From: Sporobolomyces roseus
Lineage: Eukaryota > Basidiomycota > Microbotryomycetes > Sporidiobolales > Sporidiobolaceae
Direction of reading: 5' to 3'
Assembly (NCBI GenBank): GCA_016617785.1
Contig: JADILM010000004.1
Location: 2,046,001-2,110,000, forward strand
DNA: 64,000 nt
Below the pieces are notes generated by a model. It was not told the origin of the DNA, did no database searches, and saw nothing but the letters and a program-made list of their open reading frames with translations. This document shows, in pieces, positions 1-12,435 of the stretch; positions within the stretch are counted from its first letter, which is position 1; the number at the start of each line of letters is the position of its first letter. Position numbers and translations under genes: made by a program.

Positions 1-1141
1 ATAGTTAATTCCTCAAATGCCAATCCACCCGTCACTTGATCCCTCCTACTTCCAGTTCTCTTCAATCCTCCCATACTATCACTTTCTAGAGAAACTCCAT
101 CGTTATCTCTAGGTTTGTATTCACCTCGAAGCATGGAAGCTCTTCGACCAATTCGAGAGGAGGAGGAAGAACCATTTGGACCGAGGGATGAAGAACGATT
201 CAAAGAAGTTCGACGAGCGAGAGCTTCGGGACGAGTAGCGTCTCGTAGGAAGGCCTTGAATTCTCGAGGAGCTAGTTCAGGGTGTAAGGAAGCAGGTAAC
301 CAGAAAAGATCTGTACTTTGCGTCGTTTGAGCTGGTTGGGGCTCGGTAGGAGCTGTCGAAGGGGAAGTTAGGGAAGAAGAATGAGAGGATTCGGAGGAAG
401 AGGGGGAGAAAGAAGATTGGGGGAAATTCGCAGAGGTCGGAGAAAGGGTCGTCGAGATTGGAGGGAGTGGGGGTAAGGGGTGTTCGGAGGGTAAACGGCC
501 TCCTACCGAGGATTTACGTCGGATTAGAGTACCTGTTTCGGCGGGAGATGGAGCGGTGGGAGAAACGGGACCACCTGAAGGATGCGAGGAATGAGAGGTA
601 TTGATCGTTAGAGAGAGTTTAGGGCGAGAGGAAGTCGAGGGAATCGGAGAGGATGAGGCAGGTGCGGAAGGTGGGAGATCGGGATCGACAGTCAGAGGTT
701 GTGACATGGATCGACGTCTCAAAGAGAGAAGAGTTTCCATCTGTACGGATGCTGTCAAATTACTATCCACGCTCGAGTAAAGAATGATGGGAAACGTACC
801 TCTGCTTTCAATTCACCATAACTCAAACTCCCTTCACCTGTCTCTCCCTCCTGCAAAGTTCCCTCATCCCCCTTCTCTCCCCTCTCCCTACTCCTCGTTC
901 GTCTCCTCGCCAATTCCCTCTCCTCGGCTTGAACCTCGCTATAAGTCCTACTCCCACTCCTCGCCCTCTGTATTTGACTCTGGTTCTGCTGTGAGACTCC
1001 GAGTGAAGCTGCTGTTGTCGAATTCGAGGAAGAGGAAGGGGAGGAAGGAGGTGGGATTATAGTGCAGTGATCGGAATCTGAGAGGGTTTGGGCTCGGGTC
1101 GGTGAGATGGGAGATCGTGGGTAGGAAGCTGTTGTTGACAT
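1..1141 (-). CDS. Conserved-looking fungal protein of unknown function, 3' end outside window
   Basis: Two exons are visible: 800-1141 and 1-740, joined across a 59-base intron (741-799, donor GTACGT, acceptor ACAG) in phase 0. The ATG at 1139-1141 opens the frame. The product is low-complexity and rich in Ser, Pro and Arg. A charged stretch (AEERELARRRTRSRERG) ends exon 1. Exon 2 holds the most structured segment, LFWLPASLHPELAPREF followed by basic residues (ARRTSLNRSSS), which looks like a conserved motif. I do not recognise the family. The reading frame stays open to base 1, so the C-terminus is missing. The gene is divergent from TRM9 and shares the 1142-1991 region. Confidence 0.6.
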
Positions 1142-1991
1142 TGTTCAAGGGAGGGAGGGAAGGGAAGGAAAGGGAAGTTTGAGATGAGTAGACTTGGCGG
1201 AGAGAGAGAGTTAAGGGGTTGAAGGAAGCCAAAACCCGACAAATGGATCGTCTGCTGTGAACGCAGTATATTGTTTGAGTCTGAAGAAGGTAGAGGATCA
1301 GCTGCATTCCGAGAGAGAGATAGCGAGGGGACTTGCAGGGGGAAAAGTTCGTTGACAAACTGCGGAGGGAAAGATGAACCCTCGAAATCGATCAAACGCG
1401 CTTTACAGACACTGGAGGGATCGCAGCGGGCTATTGAATAAAAACGAGTCAGTCAAAGGTGCGATTCGAGGGGTGACAGAGGTGGTCAAGGGGTCGAGAG
1501 GTCGTGTTCCTCGGTGAGACCTCAAACCCCTCATCGAAGCAAGCAAGTTATGAATGAGTTGTGTGTACTCACTGATTGTACACCAACTAGGCTTGTCCGT
1601 ATTCGATCTAGTCTCTGTGTTGAAGTGTAATCGAGGTGGAGGTGTGACTTTAAAGTTGAACGTTGAGAGATTGGAAGTCGTCCTTTCCGTCGTTCGTGAG
1701 ATTATGAATGAGATCCGACCAGTTTACTGTATCTCTTGTACCTTTGGTGACCGACGTTCAAGCTGATCGAGTGACTTGTTGACAACAGAAGTGCGAGATT
1801 CTCGACAAAGTTTCGCATTTTCATCGTTTAGCTCTCTTACAGTTCACACTTCCTCTCGCTTTGACTACTTGGAGCATTCATTAGATAGATTCAGATCTCC
1901 CTCCAGTAGGTCAAACTCTCCTCGACCTCTCCCCCTCGTCTCGCTAAACTTTCCCTCTCGCTTTTCCTCAGTCTCCCTCTCTCTCTCTTCG
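1142..1991. promoter_or_regulatory. Divergent intergenic region between the unknown gene and TRM9
   Basis: No convincing gene is seen. The part nearest TRM9 (about 1850-1990) is a CT-rich leader, common before fungal start codons. The long frame continuing upstream of the TRM9 ATG is probably this leader and not an N-terminal extension. Confidence 0.4.
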
Positions 1992-3312
1992 ATGGATCCA
2001 TCCTCCTTTGAATCCTCTCACGTCCACTCAGTCTACAACGCGATCGCCTCTGACTTTTCCCGGACTCGTCATTCTCGCTGGCCATTCGTCGAACAATTCC
2101 TCCAATCCCTTCCTCGAGGTTCCCTCATCCTCGATGCTGGAACGGGCAACGGTAAATATTTGGGAGTCAGATCAGTGTTGGAGTGGCAAGGAAAGAGTGA
2201 TGAGAAAGGGAAAGGGAAGGAGAGCAACAATATTTTGAATATTGGATTCGATATGAGTGAGGGATTATTGGGCATCGCTAGTGGGAAGGGACATGAAGTG
2301 GTGAGGGGCGATTGTGTAGATATGACTTGTTGGAGGAGAGGTGCATTCGTGAGTCTCGTTTTCAAAACTACTTCATCTGAGCATATCTACTGCTGTTCTG
2401 TTGATACTCATTCGACGTGATATAATAGAACCACGCAATCTCAATTGCAACGATCCACCATTTCGCGACTCCCTCTCGTCGAATAGAATCCATCAAAGTA
2501 AACTGCTTTCCCCCTCCTCTCCCTTCTCTCTCTCTCTCTGCCTCAGACTAACTTCCTCCTCTCGAAATCTCTAGCAAATGATCCTTTCCATCCTTCCCCT
2601 TTCCCCTCCCTCCTCCTCCTCCTCCTCGACGAACTCCTCCCCTCCTCAAACCGGAAGAATATTAATAGTAGTTTGGTCCTCTGAACAAGACCCTTCACTT
2701 CTCGGAGCACGTTCAGCCCGCCGTACGACAGGTGGTAAAAAAGGTGCGATCGAGATTGAACTGAACGAGGGAGAGGGAGAGGAAGGGTTGAGGGGAAAAG
2801 ACGTGTTTGTACCTTGGGAGAAGCAGGGAGAAGTTGTACCGAGGAAAAAGAAGGAACCTACTCCTAGGAGACGGAAACCTACCCCGTTGTCATCTGAGAC
2901 GAGACTGGAGGAAGGAAGAAGTGAGAAGGAGAACGAGGAAACCATCCCTCCAACTAATCAATTCTCAAATTTGAATCTCTCCTCCTCTTCCTTCACCTCC
3001 TCTCCTACTCCAACACCTTCTCCTACCATCATCGATTCAAAGACAGAGGGGGAACCCTCAAAACCTACTTTCAATAGATACTACCATCTCTTCACCCAGT
3101 ACGAGTTATCCTCGCTCGTTCGTTCAGCCGCGTTGGACCTCAAACTCTCATTCGAATGTCCCGAGGATTATCCTTTGGACCCTTCTATCTCTTTGAGTCG
3201 AGAGGACGAGGAGGAGAAGGGAGGGTGGAAGGGAGTTGTGAGGTTGAAGGAGGAGAGGTGGGAGAGAGAAAATTGGGTGGTTGAAATCGAGGTCGGGTGG
3301 CGGAAGGAATGA
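1992..3312 (+). CDS. TRM9: tRNA wobble-uridine carboxymethyl methyltransferase Trm9
   Basis: Exons 1992-2348, 2429-2497 and 2575-3312 give 387 residues. The N-terminus (VYNAIASDFSRTRHSRWP) and the SAM-binding motif I (LDAGTGNGKYLG) are typical of Trm9/ALKBH8 methyltransferases, which methylate the carboxymethyl group on U34 of certain tRNAs together with Trm112. Exon 2 encodes the conserved AISIATIHHF segment. Exon 3 carries GRILIVVW, a DVFVPW motif and the C-terminal YHLFTQYELSSLV. The family is usually about 280 residues; the extra length is a Lys/Arg/Glu/Ser-rich low-complexity insert between DVFVPW and the C-terminal motif. The ATG at 1992 was chosen because the homologous N-terminus begins there. 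Introns are 2349-2428 and 2498-2574. Confidence 0.9.
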
Positions 3313-3827
3313 GAAGTGAGAGGATAGGGAGAGGGAGGAAGGGGGATGGGGAAATTAAAAGTAGAATAGATACCCGAGTATAGAGAACGAGACGATTCGA
3401 TAGAGTCAGATATTAGACGAGGTCTTGCGCAGTTGAGAGAGTTACAATTAGGAGGGTTCTTTTGACTCAAACATTGCATGCACTCGACGAAGCGGCGAGG
3501 TCTGTATACTGCGGTAGGCCAGACAACCGCTGAGCCAGTTCACTCAGTCTGTGCGAAATTCGACTCCGAGTCGAAATTGCGAAAAGAAGTCGTTTCCGCT
3601 CATCGCTCACGGGAGTTGTTCTAAGCGTTTGCAGAGCTCTGATAGCTATACTGAGCACTCTCTACTACCTCGGCGTCTTATCGGACTCTCAAGTGACTCA
3701 CTCCCCTTGAATCCCGAAGTCCCCTTTCCCTTTTCTCCCTCCCACCTCACCCCCTCGCATTCCTTCTCCCTCAGACGGATGCACCTAACTCACTGAGCTA
3801 TCCCTTCACATACGCTCCTTACACTCG
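3313..3827. other. Intergenic, TRM9 3' side and UFD4 promoter
   Basis: No gene is supported. Bases 3700-3800 are CT-rich, as expected for the UFD4 leader. A tRNA A-box look-alike on the minus strand near 3775-3805 was considered and rejected. Confidence 0.35.
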
Positions 3828-6800
3828 ATGCCAAGGAAATCACTCCGACACTCTCAACCTCAACTCAGTGAATCATCATCATCAACCACCGCTTCTACCT
3901 CTCAATCAGCAGCCACTACGACTAGTACTAGTCAGAATACTAGGAAGAGGAAGAGTGTAGCTTTCGAATCACCAACACAAGAAGAAGAAGATCAAACTAC
4001 TGAGCAACCTCAAGAACAGTCAAACGATACTACTGCTCAGACCGGTTCAAAGAGAATCACTAGGTACGCTATCACTCTCTGCCTAGTGTACATTTGAGCG
4101 GAAGTGATCTGACCTCCCACTCCCACTCCCCTTCCGCCACATCTACAAACTTGTTCCATGCCCTTCTTCCGCCTCCTCCACCCTCAAACGAATTAGATCA
4201 CGTCGTTCCTCACTCGCCTCAACTCCTTCATCCCTCTCGTCGAAACAACTCGGTAAGAAACGACAAATTTCCCCCACTCCTCCTCTCAATTCACCTCCTG
4301 CCCCATCCACTTCCACCTCCACCTCTCACAAGAAACGTCGTTTATCTCTCTCTACGACTGATCAAACTAATCAAACTAAAGATTACAATTTACGATCTCG
4401 TCCTCCTCCTCCTCCTCAACCTTCTTCACCTCAAAAAGAAGATAAAATGGGAAGATCCAGAGCTTCTCGAGCCCAGAAAATGAAACAAAGAGCGATGGAT
4501 TCTGAAGATGAGGATGAAATGGCTTTTGAACAAGCTGGACGAGATTTAGAGCAGGACAAGGAATTGGAATTTGGTGGGGGGAGTAGTAGTAGTAAGAAGG
4601 GAGGTGGTGGAGGGAGGAGAAAGAGTAGAGTAGAGAAGGAGGAGAGGTTAGTTGAGGTGGAACAAATCAAAGAGAAAGAGAAGGTGCGAGATGAAGAGAT
4701 TCAGTCAAAGGGAGAAGAAGAAGAATTGGATCGTCTAGATCAAGAACAAGAGGATGATTCGGATCAAGATGATGAGGAAGATGATGAGGATGAGGAAGAT
4801 GAGAATGATGAGGATGACGAAGAAATTGAAGAGTATGAAACTTCATTGGGAATGAATGGGGAAGAACGAGATGAATACGGTTCAGAAGGAGGAGGATCAG
4901 AGGACGGAGGAATACCTAGACCACCTCGTACTTTCAACGCATCTGGAGAACCCCTCTCTTCCGATCACGATACGACAGAAGCAGAACGACAAGCCGCAAT
5001 GGATGAAGCCGATGCTTTATTCGGTGCACTCGCTCGAGCTGGAGGTGCAGGAGGAGGATCGGGAGGAGGACCAGGTGGAATTGGTGGTGCTTTCCAAGCG
5101 TTGAGAGGGATGATGAGTGGTATGACTGGGAGGTTGAAAGGGTTATTGGCGAGTTTGAAGGATCGAGAAGGAGGAACTGCGAAGAAATTGATGGCGCTAC
5201 AAGAACTCGCCGAATTGTTGTCAATCTCGACGGAAGATACTCTAGCGGGTTACTTCCAGACTGAACAATTCTCGAAAGAATTGGTTGCCATCGTTAGAGG
5301 GGATTCGAATGGATTAGGATCGGGATCAGGAGGTGGAGGGAGAGGGGAGGGTGCGATGACTCCTGAAGAAGCTATTGCGTTTGGATTGGATCCTGCTGAA
5401 GTTTGTGGTGGTGGGATGGGAATGGGAGAAGGAGGTGGAGCGGATAGTGAGGAGAATGATGTACAAATGATGTTACTCGCTTGTAGGTGCTTAGCGAATC
5501 TCATGGAGGCTTTACCGGGGAGTGCACATTCGGTCGTTTACGCTGGAGCGGTTCCGGTCCTTTGTGGGAAACTTCAAGATATTCAATACATCGAGTTGGC
5601 GGAACAAACTCTCAGCGTAAGTTTCAAATCTCTCTACGAATCTCCTTTCGAGTGAGGACTGATTCGTTGGTGAGGTTCTTGCAGACCCTCGAAAAGATCT
5701 CGGAGGAAGTACCTTCAGCAATCGTTCGAGAAAAGGGACTCTCTTCACTCCTCACCTACCTCGACTTCTTCTCTTTCCACGTTCAACGAACCGCCGTCAC
5801 CGCCGCCGCAAACTGCTGTCGTTCCCTCTCTTTCGACTCGTTCGACATGGTCCGTGAAGCGATCCCTATCTTCAAGAACATCTTGGGTTACCCGGATCAA
5901 CGAGTCGTCGAACAAGCTTGTCTCGCCGTCGTCAGGATCGTCGATTCTTACCGACATTATCCGGACAAACTCGAACTCCTCCTCACTTCCGATCTTCTCA
6001 CCGCTATCAAAGCTCTCCTAAACCCTGATTCGACGACGGTTGGACCCTCGACCTACACTCAATGCCTCAAAGCTCTCACTACGGCAGCGAAAGCTTCTCC
6101 TGCAGTCGCGATCAACCTCGTCGAACTCGATATCGCTCACACTCTCTACCATCTCCTCACTGGAGTTTCTCCTCCAGAATGGCAAAGTGACGAAGGGAAA
6201 CAAGTGTTGGATCGTCAAACTACGACAGAAGATGATATGCTGGTCATGCAGAACCTCGTTCAGAGACCTAAAGAACAAGTTCAAGAAACTCTCAACCTCG
6301 TCGTCGAGTTACTTCCTCCCTTACCGAAAGATGGAATCTTTGACGCAAAGGCTTTCATTCCCGGAAAATCATCTTCGAAGGCTAGCAAAGTCAAGCAGGA
6401 GGAAGGAGTTCAAGTATCGGTCAAACAGGAAGAAGGTGAAGCTACTCCGGATCTACCGAGTTCGAGTTCAGGAGGAGGAGGAGGACCTTTGAATCTTTCG
6501 CCAGATCTCGCTTCCGACGTCAAGATGGAGGCACCTTCCGATGACAACTCTCCTCAATCCCTCGGAATCACTCCAGCCTTATCTCGTACTTCTTCATCTC
6601 ACCGTTCTTCCCGCTCTTCGAAACCTCGCAATACGACGAAAGATCTCCTCGCTCAGAAACGAATGGATCTAGTCTCGACCGACGCTCCTCCTAAACGTCA
6701 ACTCGTCGTCAAGAGGTATTTCGCATTGTTACTACCAACTCTCGTCGACGTCTACTCGGCGAGTGTCAGTCCTCAAGTCAGGTCGAAAGCAGTTCTCGGA

Positions 6801-9800
6801 TTGTTGAAGATCGTTCAGTTCTGTCAAGAAGACGCTTTGGCCGACATTCTTCACGTGAGTTCGAGGCCTTCATCAGTGTCTGAAGATACAAGCTGAACAT
6901 AATCTCCGGATTCACAGAACGTTCCCTTCGCCGCTTTCATCGCCGCCATTCTGTCTTCTCACGATCAAACCCAACTCATCACGAATGCTCTCCAACTGAT
7001 CGAGTTACTCCTCGTCAAGATGCCCGACGCCTATCAATACACTTTCCGACGAGAGGGGGTCATGTACGAAGTTGAAAAGATCGCTTCTCTCGACCTCATC
7101 TCTTCTTCTTCCTCAAAGAAATCGAAATCCACCTCTACTTCCTCCGATCCTTCCGAATCCTCTACTCCCGTCCTCACTCCTCTAGATCGACAAGCGAAAG
7201 ACGCAATCACACTCAGAGCTCGACACCTGCGAGATGATTATGGGAAAGCCGAATCTGAACCTGCAGTTCGAGCGAAAGAAGTATTAGAACGAATCCGATT
7301 CCTCGTCAAATCTCTAGATGAGTTTGCGCATTCGAAGGAGAAGCCCGGCAAGGTCGAGAAGGACGCGAGGGGAGTCGTTGATGAAATTGCTGGATTGTTT
7401 GCGAATGAGAAGAACCCGCTCTCGAGTTTCGAAATGTTGGAAAGTGGATTGGTTGATGGATTACTCAAGTTTGCTGTCGGTCAAGAAGGATCCCGTGAGT
7501 CGTGACTGCCTAAGTATCGTTCTCTGATAGAGAACTGATATTGCTGTCGTTCCCGACTTCACAGTCCCTTCATCTCGTCGTCAAGAACTCCTTGCGAAAT
7601 CTTTCATGCCTCAACTCGAATCGAAAGATGCTTCTCCAGCTTTCTCAATCCTTGTCAAACGGCTACAAGAATCTCTGAGTAGGATGGAAGAATTCGAAGT
7701 TGTTGTCGCTGCTCAGAACGTCAACGATGGTACGCTCTCTTTTCTCTTCTCGATTGGATGCAACACTCATTGATTCCTTCTTGCCCTACAGCCGACTCTC
7801 GAAGAAACGGTACGACTATGCTTGGACGACAACTCAAGCTACGACTCGTCGCTGAAGAAGGTCAAGACATCCCTCGTTCCTGTACCAACATTGTCGTCTC
7901 GATTCACGCCATCGCTACTTTCCAAGCTTTCAACGATTACCTTCGTCCTCGAATCCTATCTGCTATCGCTTCAGCTGAACGTTTCGGAGGATCAGGAGGA
8001 GGAGGAGGAGGATCAGGATTGCCTGGAGAAGGCGGTACGCTTTCGAGCTTGCTCGCTGCCTTTGCCGCTGCAGCTGCTGATGCCGACGCAGATCCCGATG
8101 ATGACGATGAAGATCTAGATGATGAAGATCGTTTCATCGAGGATGATGCTGAAGCTGAGGCAGAGGCAGATGCAGAGGTTGAAAAAGAGGCTCACGCTGA
8201 TACTGATACTCCTCCAACAGAGTCTGCTCTTGCTACTCCTGCTGCTGCCGACTCGTCAAATCCGGAAGCGTCCTCTTCATCGTCATCGCCGAAGAAACCA
8301 ACCTCGCCGAAGAGAAGAAGGAGTTCGAGATTGAGTGGAAAAGGAGTCGATGTGGAAGAAGAGGAAGAGGAAGAACTACCGAAGGCCGCTGAGTAGGTTC
8401 GGTGTTCGCTCTACTCACTGTTACCTGGTGCTAATGGAAGGAATCCATCGATGCTCTACAGAGCGGAAGATCAACCTATGGACGACGCTTTTGACGAGGA
8501 AGAGGAATCTGATCGAGAGGTGAGCATCTCATCTTTGTCTGCTTTCCTTGCTCTACCTAACCCCCGCTATGAACAGGTCTACGCCGGTACACTCGATCCC
8601 GCTACGACCACTCGAGATGATCGACTTGTCAACCTCGAGGTCAACGATGACGGAGGAGGAAACTCGAAAGTTATTGCGAAAACTCCCGACGGCACTCGTG
8701 TCGCAACTCCTACTCTCGGCTCGACAAGTGCAGCCGCCGCTTCTCCACGACCTTCTCTTGCACCGAAACCTCGCGCTTCCTACGCTGCCGCTCTCAAAGC
8801 TGAACCTACCGATTTCCATCTCCAATTCAGTATCGGAGGAAGAGATGTCGGACTCGACACGACAGTCTTCGGAGCGATTCATCGTCACGAACTCGAACAA
8901 CCTGCTGGACTACGACGCAACTTCTGGCACAGCATCTACGACGTTCGATTCCGCAAAGTCGAAGGAAAAGCTCGACCTGATGAAGATGATGGAAACGCTC
9001 TCGAAGCTCGAGGTCGAAGGGAAGGATCAATCTTTTCGAACATGCCAGCTTCGATCCCTACCGATTCGCAACAAGCCAAGATCCTGCAACTCCTTCACGT
9101 CCTTCGAAACGTTTCAGCAGATTACGGCGAAACCGGTCAAGGTAAAGGAGCTGGACTCGCAACTACCGCTTTCGTCAATTCGAAACTCACAGCGAAACTC
9201 AATCGTCAACTCGAAGAACCCATGATCGTCGCTAGCGCTTGTCTACCTGATTGGGCAGTCGACCTCGCGCAGTCTTTCCCCTTCTTGTTCCCCTTCGATA
9301 CCCGATTCACCTTCCTCCAATCGACGTCGTTCGGTTACGCCCGATTGATGCAGAAATGGATCGGTCAGACTCGAAGCGATACTTCTCGTCGAGATGAGAA
9401 CCTCGGATTCCTCGGTCGACTCCAACGTCAAAAGGTTCGAATTTCTCGAGAAAGAATCCTCGAATCAGCTTTCAAGGTATAACATCTCCCTTTCTCTCCT
9501 TCGCATCAATCCTGACTCACGCTCGATTCTTTTGTCAGGTCTTTGAACTCTACGGCTCATCTCGTGCAAGTCTCGAAGTCGAATTCTTCAACGAGGTCGG
9601 TAGCGGATTAGGTCCTACACTCGAATTCTACGCTCTCGTCTCTCGAGAGTTCGCTCGCAAGTCGCTCGAACTTTGGAGGACTGGAGATCACACCGATACT
9701 ACAGATTACGTTCATACTTCGACTGGTCTCTTCCCTCTACCTGTTCAAGATAGCGATTCGGAGAAGGGCAAGAAAGCCATGAAGGTGTTCAGAGTTCTCG

Positions 9801-11042
9801 GACAATTCGTTGCTAAATGTGCGTCGCATCTTTCCTCTCATTCGGTTCCGTTGCTGATGCTTCTCCCCTTACTTCAGCAATGATGGATTCTCGAATTATC
9901 GATGTCAACTTCAGTCGAACTTTCATGAGACTCGTTCTCGAGCAAGATCTTCCTCTTTCTGTTGCCTCTGTTAAGGTGTGTGCAGGTCGCTTGTCAGCGT
10001 ATATGATCCTCACTCATTGAACTCCTCCGTCAAACAGCTCGTCGACCCCGATCTTGGCAAATCTCTTTCGCATCTACAAGAGTACGTTTCTGCGAAAGAA
10101 GCTGTAGAGGCAGATGAAGCTCAAGTATGTTCTCCTCTGCTCAGCGACGTCAACATGGCAATACTGACGAGACGTGATGATCGTACAGAACGACGAGGAC
10201 CGCAAGAAGTCTATCGAATCGATCGAAGTTCGAGGTGCAACCGTTTCTGATCTCACTCTCGACTTTACTCTTCCCGGTACCGATATCGAGCTCAAGGAAG
10301 GTGGGAAGGATCTCTCGGTCGACATCGACAACGTAGAGGAGTACGTCGAGCTCGTCATCGATTGGACTCTCCGTCGTGGTGTCGAAGATCAAGTTCTCGC
10401 TTTCAAGCAAGGTTTCTCGACTGGTGAGTGAGGATCAATACATTGCATCAGCTAGAAGCTACTGATGAGTTGCGACACTCCATCACAGTCTTCCCCGTTC
10501 GAGATCTTCAAACCTTCACTCCTGCCGAAATGGTTCTACTTTCTGGTGCGATCGACGGAGAAGATTGGTCTGTCAACGCACTCGTCAACGCAGCGAAAGC
10601 CGATCATGGATTCACTATGGATAGTCGAGTCGTACAAGACTTGTTCAGCGTCATGTCAGAATTCGATCCCGATGAACGAAGAGCCTGGCTTTCTTTCACG
10701 ACTGGTGCTCAGCGTCTCCCAATCGGTGGATTCGCTTCTCTCAAACCTCCTCTCACTATCGTGCGCAAAGATGGTGGTGATCGAGCTTTGCCAAGTTGCA
10801 TGACTTGCACGAACTACGGTTCGTTTCAACCCTTTCTCTTCTCCAATGTTTCGCAATGCTAATATGATTCGCTCCCTCAGTCAAACTTCCCGACTACTCA
10901 TCTCGTACGATCTTGGAAGACAAGCTCAAGTTTGCAGTTCGTGAAGGTGCTGCAGGTTTCCATCTCAGTTCGTTGCCTCTCCTTCTTCTCTGCTTTCTTT
11001 TCCGGATCCTGACTTGCTGTTTCTCCACTCTCCGCAGGTTAA
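3828..11042 (+). CDS. UFD4: HECT-type E3 ubiquitin ligase, UFD4/TRIP12 family
   Basis: Fifteen exons: 3828-4063, 4197-5616, 5685-6854, 6918-7494, 7565-7729, 7792-8392, 8462-8519, 8577-9476, 9539-9818, 9878-9975, 10038-10124, 10189-10423, 10489-10818, 10881-10967 and 11038-11042. They sum to 6249 bases, giving 2082 residues. The N-terminal part is Ser/Lys-rich and acidic (poly-D/E near 4760-4830). An armadillo-like helical region follows (KLMALQELAELLS; RTAVTAAANCCRSLS; EQACLAVVRIVDSY), then acidic linkers. The C-terminal HECT domain has the catalytic Cys in PSCMTCTNYVKLP and ends AAGFHLS. The family ubiquitinates N-degron and ubiquitin-fusion substrates. The last exon contributes only GT plus the TAA stop. 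The intron at 8393-8461 uses the donor GTAGGT. Confidence 0.93.
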
Positions 11043-11357
11043 TGCCTCTGTTTATAGCTCTCCTAGTCTCAGATACAGCTTCTCTTTCTTTCCTCTCTCT
11101 ACCTGCTTGTACCGTTTCTCTCTCGCAGTGCTCTTTTTTTTTGTACTCGATATCAATTCCTAGTTCCCTTCTTTCTTTTTACCCCCTTCTCTCTCGTTAT
11201 GCACCCACGCCCCTCGCAACCCTTGCAATGACTGATCTCCGTCTCTCCGGTCTCTCTGTCTCGAGAGAGTGCCAACGTGCGTAAAATACAAATAGGACAA
11301 AATACTGTGCGTTTCCATTGTGACTGATCTATAGCTTCCGGTGTGTAGCTCACATCT
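11043..11357. other. Convergent 3' intergenic region
   Basis: This lies between the UFD4 stop and the stop of the minus-strand DUF1857 gene. It is T- and C-rich (poly-T around 11130-11180) with no supported gene, consistent with 3' untranslated sequence. Confidence 0.35.
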
Positions 11358-11976
11358 CTACAGCCTCCCTTCTTGCGCGAGAGCTCGTATCACGCTCACT
11401 GAATGATCAATAATCTTTCCCACCATATCGTTTCGATCTTCGACACTCTTCGTTCCGTCCTCATCGTAGCCAGGAATTCCGTTACTGAATGCGTACGTCA
11501 GCAATAGCTCTCCTGAAGGTCCATACGAGAGGATGTTCAAGACTCGAAAGGGTAGATCGGCGAAATCGAAGTAAATCTGTTTTTGCGAAGATGTTTCCAA
11601 CGGTCAGGAATTCCGGAACTTCGAAAGGGTAAAAGCGACGACAGACTCACGACGGCGTTATCGTGTAACTCGATATCCTCCCTTTGCTTCTCTCTTCCAT
11701 TGAATGCGACTATTCTCGAAACCTGAATTTTGGCGAAATTTGAGAGGAAGTTGGCGGGTTAATCACGTCCGCTTATAGCACCCCTGGCGAGGTCTGCTAA
11801 GTCGGACTCACCTTGTTCCCATCGTCTTTGATCACCTCACAACTCGTAATAGCGGGTACGAATAAATCTGGTCTCCTCGCTTTCATCTCTAACCCTTTCC
11901 ACACCTGAGCTTCCGTAAGTTGTAGATCCGTACTACGAAGATTGACCGGTCTGGTGCAAGCGAATCCAGGTGCCAT
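11358..11976 (-). CDS. DUF1857-type START-like small protein
   Basis: Exons 11812-11976, 11651-11722 and 11358-11576 give 151 residues. The sequence begins MAPGFACTRPVN, followed by LTEAQVWKGLEMKARRPDLF and VPAITSCEVIKDDGNK. That pattern is typical of the DUF1857 family (SRPBCC/START-like fold, sometimes linked to small-molecule binding in secondary-metabolite clusters). The C-terminal half has LPFRVLNILSYGPSGELLLTY and DRNDMVGKIIDHSV. The substrate is unknown. A longer frame to 12039 starts with TTG, so the ATG at 11976 was chosen. Its neighbour on the same strand is an MFS transporter; a joint role in metabolite handling is only inference. Confidence 0.8.
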
Positions 11977-12435
11977 TCTGAGAAATTGAAGATCGAAAGT
12001 GGAGGGGAAAGCGGCAATCGGGTTGAAGAGCGTTGACAAGTTGTGATAGGTTGTAATAGCGCGGATTAGCTCTTAAGCTACTTGCTGAGGGTACTAGTGG
12101 GTCGTGAAAGTGCTCGAGCTGCTTGAGAGAAGAGGAGAAGGAAAAGAAACGGGTCGGTTCCGTCGGCGGACTTCCATGTTTTGGAAAAAGCTGGTCATTT
12201 TTTTTCGCTCTATATCCGAAACTTGCTCAACTTGTTCGACAAATACTTCCTATCTTCTCCCGAGTGAGCCGATGTAGCCAAGGATGGGATATCGTAGACG
12301 AGAGCAGCAGCTCAAGGAGCGGTCTCGGAGTGATAAGATCAAGTTCGATGCTGATCGTGAGATGGATTGACAAGATTAAGTCTAGTAAGAGTAGTAGTTT
12401 TGTACAGAGATCTAATACTAAGAGAGATTCGATTC
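11977..12435. other. Intergenic, promoter of the DUF1857 gene and 3' side of the MFS gene
   Basis: No supported gene. Frames on both strands here are short and lack recognisable domains. Confidence 0.3.

Noticed and set aside
3772..3812. tRNA A-box look-alike on the minus strand (GGGATAGCTCAGTGAGTT)
   Set aside because: No matching acceptor stem, no proper T-arm or B-box at the right distance.
11797..12039. Longer N-terminus for the DUF1857 protein
   Set aside because: It begins with TTG; the ATG at 11976 matches the family start.
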